35,766 nucleotides of DNA from JABCPE02 sp963530295 (GTDB lineage: Bacteria > Bacteroidota > Bacteroidia > Flavobacteriales > Weeksellaceae). Each line of letters opens with the position of its first letter. The stretch's first letter is position 1. The notes under the pieces are model-generated. The model ran no database searches, was not told where the DNA came from, and saw only the letters and a list, made by a program, of their open reading frames with translations. A program made the position numbers and the translations under genes. The DNA lies in assembly GCA_963530295.1 (NCBI GenBank), contig CAUSCF010000020.1:1-35766 (forward strand). Reading direction: 5' to 3'. Below are positions 31,006-35,766 of the stretch, one piece after another.

Positions 31006-31863
31006 TTATTTTAAAATATATTTTTGGTGGTATTTTACTAGATTTTCTATGGGCTTTTGTACGATAGTTCCTACATTTAGGCGGTAGTAAGAAGCCACAG
31101 ATTTTAGAATATCTTGGTAAATATAGGATATAGAACCCACAAAATTGATTTCACAAGAGAAACAGTTTTTATAAGAGAGAATATGGTATTCAAAGAACCT
31201 TTTCATTTCTTGAAATACTAGATTTTGTAGGTAAGGATGGTTTTTCCTCTCGGCTACAAATTTATTGAAAGAGGCTAGATAAGAGTTAGCCATAGGAGAG
31301 TGGTAGATTTTCTGAATCAGCTGAGCTGCAGATAGTTGGTAGGTCTGCTCAAATTCATCAGCCAAATCTTTTGGTAATTTTTTCATGAAAAAATCCCTCA
31401 TGACAGCTTTTCCAATGGCGCTTCCGCTGCCTTCATCTCCCAGCATATGCCCTAGTGAAGGGAGTTCTCTGTGTAGAGTTTCTCCATCAAAGAGGCAGGA
31501 ATTAGACCCTGTTCCTAAAATACACACAATGGCAGGAGTTCCCTGATAAGCGGCATAAGCAGCAGCTGTAAGGTCTTCCTGCACAGAGATTTCTGCATTT
31601 GGGAAGACTTTTTGAATTTCGCTTTTTACGATTTCTTTATTTTCATCAAAACCACAGCCTGCACCATAGAAATAGATACTTTTAAGGTCGTTTTTGATTT
31701 TTATAAGGTCTGGATTTTTTTCTATTTCGCTGGCTATTTTATCATGTGCTATGATATTAGGATTTAGCCCAATGGTCTGTGTTTTCAGCAGTTCTTCTTT
31801 GCCGTTTTCTTGTAAAAGAACCCAATCACATTTGGTGGCTCCTCCATCTACGATTGCAATCAT
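31006..31863 (-). CDS. BadF/BadG-family ATPase, likely N-acetylglucosamine kinase
   Basis: Sugar kinase of the actin-like ATPase superfamily. I start at ATG 31863 (MIAIVDGGATKCDWVLL), where the phosphate-1 motif DGGATKCDW begins; the longer frame to 31944 only adds a basic-hydrophobic leader. 285 residues. Phosphate-2 region ILGTGSNSCLFDG near 116-128 and GDEGSGSAIGKAVMRDF near 142-158 (adenosine/metal part) are typical of GlcNAc kinases of this family. No amino-sugar catabolic genes adjoin, but a sugar importer is 1 kb away on the other strand. Specificity is inferred. Confidence 0.85.
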   Translation of the reverse strand: MIAIVDGGATKCDWVLLQENGKEELLKTQTIGLNPNIIAHDKIASEIEKNPDLIKIKNDLKSIYFYGAGCGFDENKEIVKSEIQKVFPNAEISVQEDLTAAAYAAYQGTPAIVCILGTGSNSCLFDGETLHRELPSLGHMLGDEGSGSAIGKAVMRDFFMKKLPKDLADEFEQTYQLSAAQLIQKIYHSPMANSYLASFNKFVAERKNHPYLQNLVFQEMKRFFEYHILSYKNCFSCEINFVGSISYIYQDILKSVASYYRLNVGTIVQKPIENLVKYHQKYILK

Positions 31864-31962
31864 ATTTTTGTGTAATTTTTTGGGAACGAAAATAAGGAAT
31901 AATTTTTTAATTTTAATCAAAATCCATGGCGAATCTTTTTTCACTCAAATGAATTAAAAGTT

Positions 31963-31970
31963 TAAATTTG
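31963..31970 (+). promoter_or_regulatory. putative -7 box upstream of plsC
   Basis: TAAATTTG at 31963-31970 in the divergent spacer; the leader to the plsC start would be about 80 bases. No -33 box found. Confidence 0.4.
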
Positions 31971-32057
31971 CCCTCGTAAAACGAAATGAATGATTTTAAA
32001 CCAAAATAAATATTTTTTTGTTTTAGTTTAATAATATTAACAGATAAATTATTGATA

Positions 32058-32780
32058 TTGAAAAAGATACTTGTTTATATCTGGCGAGGCTGGTTTGTGC
32101 TTTTAGGAATAGTTTTGACGCTGTTTTTTGGTTTTTTTGTTTATTTTTTAGCATTGAATGACAAATACACCAAACAATGCAGCAAACTAATAAGAATGTG
32201 GTGTCTTGGGATGTTCTATGGAATGGGCTTTCGGTATGATTTTATAAAAGAAACAAAAAAAAATATAGATCCTAATAAACAGTACATCATCATAGCCAAT
32301 CATACCTCTATGATAGATGTGATGCTTCCGTGTATTCTGCATCCAGAGCATCCTATTTGTTTCGTAGGGAAGAAAGAATTGGAAAAAATTCCTATCTTTG
32401 GCTCTATCTACAAAAGGGTATTTGTAAGTGTAGATAGAAGTGACCCGAAAAGCAGGGCAGATGTCTATGCCAAGTGTGCAGAGCGTATAAAGGAAGGAAA
32501 AAGTATAGCGATTTTCCCAGAGGGAGGCGTTCCAGATGATACTTCTATCATGCTAGATGATTTTAAAAACGGAGCTTTTTCTATGGCGGTGCAGCATCAG
32601 ATAGAGATAGTGGTTTACACCTTTGTAGGATTAAAAGAAATGTTTCCTTTTGATAATAGTAAGGGATATCCTGGTAAGATGAAGGTTTATTTTAATGATA
32701 TATTAGAGCCTAATACCGATATGGAAACCCTGAAACAGAAGGCTTATGATATGATATTGAAAACAATAGAAAAAAATTAA
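32058..32780 (+). CDS. plsC: 1-acyl-sn-glycerol-3-phosphate acyltransferase
   Basis: Membrane-bound acyltransferase making phosphatidic acid from lysophosphatidic acid. No ATG fits; TTG at 32058 gives KKILVYIWRGW and about 240 residues, TTG 32052 would add two. One hydrophobic segment near 10-35, then PlsC motifs: NHTSMID (acyltransfer site, NHx4D), KKRVF-like GSIYKRVFVSVDR region, and FPEGG near 155-159. Followed after 8 bases by the sugar transporter, probably co-transcribed. Confidence 0.9.
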   Translation: MKKILVYIWRGWFVLLGIVLTLFFGFFVYFLALNDKYTKQCSKLIRMWCLGMFYGMGFRYDFIKETKKNIDPNKQYIIIANHTSMIDVMLPCILHPEHPICFVGKKELEKIPIFGSIYKRVFVSVDRSDPKSRADVYAKCAERIKEGKSIAIFPEGGVPDDTSIMLDDFKNGAFSMAVQHQIEIVVYTFVGLKEMFPFDNSKGYPGKMKVYFNDILEPNTDMETLKQKAYDMILKTIEKN

Positions 32781-32788
32781 ATTTTAAT

Positions 32789-34228
32789 ATGAAACAGCAG
32801 GAGCAACAAACGAAGTGGTCGCAGTTTATTCCACTGATAAGTGTATTTTTCTTTTGGGGATTTGTGGCGGCGAGTAATGATATTCTGATCCCTGTATTTA
32901 AAAACAGTTTTACGCTTTCACAGCTGGAATCTCAGTTGGTGAATAATGCTTTCTATGCGGCGTATTTCGTGGGTTCGCTGGTGTTTTTTATCATTTCAAT
33001 GAGGGGTGATGTCCTCCAAAAATTTGGATACAAAAAAACTCTTGCTTTTGGGCTTTCTATCTCAGCTATAGGAGCGTTTTTGTTCGTTCCAGCAGCTTCT
33101 TTGAATAATTATTGGATTTTTCTGACAGCGCTGTTTGTAGTTGGTTTAGGTTTTTCTGTTCAGCAGATAGTGGCCAATCCACTTGCCATAAAAATGGGAA
33201 GTCCAGAAACTGGGACGCACCGTCTGACAATGGCTGGTGGAATCAATTCGCTGGGAACTACGATAGGGCCGATTATCCTTGGAATTGCGATTTTTGGGAA
33301 TGGAAATTCTTCATCAAGCCTTAATCTGAATGATGTCAAAATTCCTTTTGTTATTTTAGGATTGGCGTTTCTTTTAGTTGCGGCGTTTTTGATGTTTTCT
33401 AAAATAGAAGACCCGTCAAAAGAAGAAGAAACCCAAGATGAAAGCACAGAAGAAGGATTTAATATATTAAAATACCCACAGCTGATGATGGGAATGCTGG
33501 CGATTTTCATTTATGTAGGAGTAGAGGTTTCTATCGTGAGTAATCTTCCTGCTTTGCTCCAAACATCCGAATTTGGAGGGCTTTTAGAGGAGAATTTAGC
33601 GCCGTTTATTTCGCTTTATTGGGGAAGTTTGATGATTGGCCGTTGGAATGGCGGAGTCAATGTATTTGATTTCTCTAAATCTACCAATATGGTTCTGAAA
33701 TTCATCGTGCCGTTTGTTGCCTTTGGAATTATCATAGGAGCCAATATTCTCAGTGGTAAAGATGTTTCTTCGTTTTATATTTATCCTGTGTGGATAGTTA
33801 TTTTTGTGCTGATGAGCTTTTTAGGCGGCAAAAATGCAGGGAAAACCCTTATGATTTTTGGTTTGGCTGGGGTTCTGATGATGTTTTTTGGTTTGGTGTA
33901 TCCAGACAAAGAAACAGCGAGATATTTCTTTATTTCAGGAGGTCTGTTCTGTTCTATCATGTGGCCGGCTATTTTTGACTTGGCGATTACAGGGCTTGGC
34001 AAAAACACAGGGAAAGCTTCTTCCTTCTTGATAATGATGATTTTGGGCGGTGGGATTATTCCACTGATGCAGGGCGCGATTTGTGACTTTGATTTGAAAA
34101 ATCCAAATGGAATTTTTGGGTTTTCATACACTCATTTTTCGTACATTATTCCGTTGTTTTGTTTCGCATATTTGGCGTTTTATGGATTTATAACGCCTAA
34201 AATTTTGAAAAAACAAGGTGCTGCTTAA
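32789..34228 (+). CDS. sugar MFS transporter (FucP / glucose-galactose type)
   Basis: Major-facilitator importer of the FucP (fucose:H+ symporter) family. 479 residues with about twelve hydrophobic segments. N-terminal LISVFFFWGFVAASNDILIP near 16-35 in two pieces and NAFYAAYFVGSLVFF near 53-67 are FucP-like; NPLAIKMG near 127-134 also. A charged cytoplasmic loop at about 205-225 (SKIEDPSKEEETQDE) divides the two halves. Substrate likely a hexose or related monosaccharide, not fixed by sequence. The next gene begins 20 bases later. Confidence 0.9.
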   Translation: MKQQEQQTKWSQFIPLISVFFFWGFVAASNDILIPVFKNSFTLSQLESQLVNNAFYAAYFVGSLVFFIISMRGDVLQKFGYKKTLAFGLSISAIGAFLFVPAASLNNYWIFLTALFVVGLGFSVQQIVANPLAIKMGSPETGTHRLTMAGGINSLGTTIGPIILGIAIFGNGNSSSSLNLNDVKIPFVILGLAFLLVAAFLMFSKIEDPSKEEETQDESTEEGFNILKYPQLMMGMLAIFIYVGVEVSIVSNLPALLQTSEFGGLLEENLAPFISLYWGSLMIGRWNGGVNVFDFSKSTNMVLKFIVPFVAFGIIIGANILSGKDVSSFYIYPVWIVIFVLMSFLGGKNAGKTLMIFGLAGVLMMFFGLVYPDKETARYFFISGGLFCSIMWPAIFDLAITGLGKNTGKASSFLIMMILGGGIIPLMQGAICDFDLKNPNGIFGFSYTHFSYIIPLFCFAYLAFYGFITPKILKKQGAA

Positions 34229-34247
34229 TCATTAAAATAGAATAAAA

Positions 34248-35297
34248 ATGTTGTCAAAGAGAAGATTTTGGGTAGGGTTGTTCGTTATTCAGATTCTTCT
34301 CTTTTATCTGTTTTCTCGGTGGAGCGGAGCAGTCTATTTCGTTGATTTTCTTTTTGAACAAAAGAAATATCTTTTTCAGTCTATTTTTTCCAAAATTCCT
34401 TTTTCGATAGGAGATGTTTTTTATTTTGTTTTGGGGTTGCTTTTGGTTTTTAGCCTTTTCAAATTATTTAATTCTAAAACGAGGAAAGTCTATTCATTAC
34501 GGCTTTTGAAGGGACTTAATGTTTTTTATTTCGTTTATCAGTTGGTTTGGGGGATGACTTATTTTCAGCGACCGATTGTTTTGGCTTTGGATGAAAAAGA
34601 ACCACAAATTACAGAAATAAAAGCCCTCGCGCTGAAATATCTGCATCAGGCGAAGCATACCAGAACGCTCGTAAAAGAGGATGAGGAAGGTGTTTTTCAG
34701 ATTCAGGATTTAGAAAAAATAAAACAAGAAATCCTCTCTCAGCAGAAAAAAATCCCTGCTTTTTTAGGGAATAAAAATTCTACTGAAATTGATAATTTTA
34801 AGCCAAGTCTGTATTCTGTATTTATGAATTATACGGGAGTTCTGGGGTATTATAATCCGTTCAGCACAGAGGCGCAGTATAATTCTCATCTTCCTCACAC
34901 CTATCTTCCTTTTACTTTGTCCCATGAATCTGCCCATCAGCTGGGGTTTGCCCGTGAGCAGGAGGCTAATTTTGTGGGGTATTTGGTGGGAATTGATTCT
35001 GGAAATCCAGAGCTGAGATACAGCACTGAATACTTTGCCTTAAAGAGTCTTCTCAGGGCTTTAGCCACAGAAGATGAAGATTTTGTGAAAACAATAATAG
35101 CGCAATACAGCAACGAAATGAAGAGGGATTATCAGGCGGAGAAAGATTTTGTGGAGGAATATCAAGGTCCTATGAACACATTTTTTGCGTTTACAAATGA
35201 CCTGTTTTTGAAGACAAATCAGCAGGAAGGAGCCGTTACTTACAGCTATTTTGTGGATTTATTGGTTCGTTATGAAAGGATGAATCACGGCAAATAA
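34248..35297 (+). CDS. DUF3810 membrane protein with HExxH zinc motif
   Basis: 349 residues. Two to three hydrophobic segments in the N-terminal 100 residues (about 9-22, 52-72, 90-105), then a soluble domain with HESAH at 226-230 and EQEANF at 237-242, with Glu 239 a candidate third zinc ligand, giving a gluzincin-like layout. PHTYLPFTLSHESAHQLGF is a typical DUF3810 core. The position of the catalytic domain suggests the periplasmic or cytoplasmic face; not decided. Substrate unknown. A minus-strand terminator hairpin begins right after its stop. Confidence 0.85.
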   Translation: MLSKRRFWVGLFVIQILLFYLFSRWSGAVYFVDFLFEQKKYLFQSIFSKIPFSIGDVFYFVLGLLLVFSLFKLFNSKTRKVYSLRLLKGLNVFYFVYQLVWGMTYFQRPIVLALDEKEPQITEIKALALKYLHQAKHTRTLVKEDEEGVFQIQDLEKIKQEILSQQKKIPAFLGNKNSTEIDNFKPSLYSVFMNYTGVLGYYNPFSTEAQYNSHLPHTYLPFTLSHESAHQLGFAREQEANFVGYLVGIDSGNPELRYSTEYFALKSLLRALATEDEDFVKTIIAQYSNEMKRDYQAEKDFVEEYQGPMNTFFAFTNDLFLKTNQQEGAVTYSYFVDLLVRYERMNHGK

Positions 35298-35323
35298 AAA
35301 CCCTCATATTTAGCATATGAGGG
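35295..35323 (-). terminator. terminator of the candidate small RNA
   Basis: Arms CCCTCATAT (35301-35309) and ATATGAGGG (35315-35323), perfect; loop TTAGC; minus strand side continues as TTTTTATTT, while the plus side has CAAAAAC and no T run. Confidence 0.8.
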
Positions 35324-35390
35324 CAAAAACACAAATGATGAAAAAATTATTACTTTTAGCAATGCCTAACAGGCTTTTTAAAAGGGTGAG
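35295..35390 (-). ncRNA. candidate small RNA on the minus strand
   Basis: On the minus strand TACTTTTG (35398-35391) matches the -7 consensus, about 90 bases before a perfect intrinsic terminator (CCCTCATAT / ATATGAGGG, 35323-35301, then T run to about 35295). There is no protein gene on this strand here, and no T tract on the plus side. A small hairpin GCCT/AGGC is inside. Predicted transcript about 90-95 nt. No clear -33 box. See findings. Confidence 0.45.
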
Positions 35391-35436
35391 CAAAAGTAAC
35401 AATAAATTTTATAATAAAAAAATAATTTCACGATAA

Positions 35437-35702
35437 ATTGTTTAATTTTTTGATTAAATAAAAATGTTTTGAATGAATATCTTTTAAAGGATTTATTTTA
35501 TAATTTGTATGTATGTTTGTTTTTTTTTGTTTAATTTTTTGTAAAGCGAACAAATTCATATATTTATAAATAAAAAAATAGAATTTTTTAAAAACAAATT
35601 TTATGTCCTTTCATTCCTTTTTATGCTATATTTTTAAAAAGAATGATGGAAAGAAACCGATAAATTTCTTACTTTTGTCACCATTAGTGAAAAATTAGAA
35701 TT
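35437..35702. other. very AT-rich region before alaS
   Basis: 266 bases, and with the small-RNA region a 405-base gap without a protein gene. Very AT-rich with several T runs and weak -7-like boxes (for example TATGTTTG near 35512). Apart from the box near 35670 I see nothing defined. Confidence 0.5.
35670..35677 (+). promoter_or_regulatory. putative -7 box of alaS
   Basis: TACTTTTG at 35670-35677, 25 bases before the ATG at 35703; no convincing -33 box. Confidence 0.5.
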
Positions 35703-35766
35703 ATGACTTCGAAAGAAATACGCCAGAAATTTTTAGAATTTTTTAAAAGCAAAGAGCATGAGATAG
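35703..35766 (+). CDS. alaS: alanyl-tRNA synthetase, 5' end only
   Basis: The last 64 bases of the window open with ATG and read MTSKEIRQKFLEFFKSKEHE, the well-known N-terminus of AlaRS (the S-x-x-IRxxFLxFFxxKxH pattern). The gene runs off the window edge, so only 21 codons are present and nothing can be said on its catalytic or editing parts. Single transcript start likely at the box near 35670. Confidence 0.93.
   Translation, partial: MTSKEIRQKFLEFFKSKEHEI

Noticed and set aside
35335..35436. 33-codon plus-strand frame MMKKLLLLAMPNRLFKR..., which looks like a signal-peptide start.
   Set aside because: It has no own promoter or terminator on the plus strand, overlaps the minus-strand small RNA candidate, and codes for only a short basic tail after the hydrophobic part. 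Kept only as an alternative reading.
1..35766. Search for CRISPR arrays, insertion sequences, attachment sites and prophage.
   Set aside because: No regularly spaced repeats, transposase or integrase frames, or duplicated tRNA ends were seen; the tRNA-His is followed by a terminator and a normal gene.

Overview
The window looks like chromosome of a low-GC member of Bacteroidota, class Flavobacteriia, most likely the Weeksellaceae (Chryseobacterium / Elizabethkingia / Riemerella / Bergeyella group). The reasons are: promoters of the Bacteroidota type (a TTTG or TTG box about 17-23 bases before TAnnTTTG) in front of many genes, an almost complete lack of Shine-Dalgarno sequences, many lipobox lipoproteins, a SusC-type TonB-dependent receptor world with an ExbB-ExbD-ExbD-TonB operon, a long-form NusB, bacillithiol deacetylase BshB1, and an extended LeuRS. 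It is mainly core genome; I see no transposase, integrase, phage gene or CRISPR array.

Layout. 1-1.1 kb: an alpha/beta hydrolase broken by a frameshift in an A run. 1.3-3.2 kb: ribosomal genes rplM-rpsI, then rpsB with its own structured leader and terminator (tsf does not follow). 3.3-5.0 kb (-): AspT/YidE-type transporter. 5.1-6.3 kb: M48 lipoprotein protease plus a small membrane/coiled-coil protein. 6.3-8.5 kb (-): beta-barrel protein and the MlaF-MlaE lipid transporter pair. 8.5-10.5 kb: radA and an ACP-phosphodiesterase-like gene. 10.6-14.9 kb: a more accessory stretch with a GyrI-like protein, an AraC-GyrI fusion regulator, a membrane protein, a Crp/Fnr regulator, a secreted nitroreductase-like protein and a small I9-like secreted protein. 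14.9-16.7 kb (-): nusB-DUF1573-yajC operon. 16.7-20.3 kb: CapA-like lipoprotein and a TonB-dependent outer membrane receptor. 20.3-22.8 kb: beta-barrel protein (-), short malic enzyme, lipocalin-like lipoprotein. 22.8-25.8 kb: leuS. 25.9-30.9 kb: exbB-exbD-exbD-tonB, a small membrane protein, a PstS-like lipoprotein, bshB1, tRNA-His. 31.0-35.3 kb: GlcNAc-kinase-like gene (-), plsC, a FucP-type sugar transporter, a DUF3810 metalloprotease-like membrane protein. 35.3-35.8 kb: a probable minus-strand small RNA and the first 21 codons of alaS.

Working together: the ExbB/ExbD/TonB operon would energise receptors such as the one at 18.1 kb; MlaEF and the beta-barrel proteins serve envelope upkeep; nusB/yajC/rplM/rpsI/rpsB/leuS/alaS/tRNA-His are housekeeping gene-expression functions. 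The sugar transporter and GlcNAc-kinase-like gene near each other suggest amino-sugar salvage, but this is inference.

Most worth a second look: (1) a gene-sized minus-strand transcript unit at about 35295-35390 with a promoter-like box and a perfect intrinsic terminator but no reading frame; (2) an AT-rich (about 27% GC) segment of about 215 bases sitting exactly in the leucine-specific domain of leuS; (3) a 29-base terminator-promoter cassette repeated in front of two adjacent genes; (4) operator-like palindromes at the Crp/Fnr and TonB-receptor promoters; (5) an AraC-GyrI gene that may also make a free GyrI domain from an internal start.
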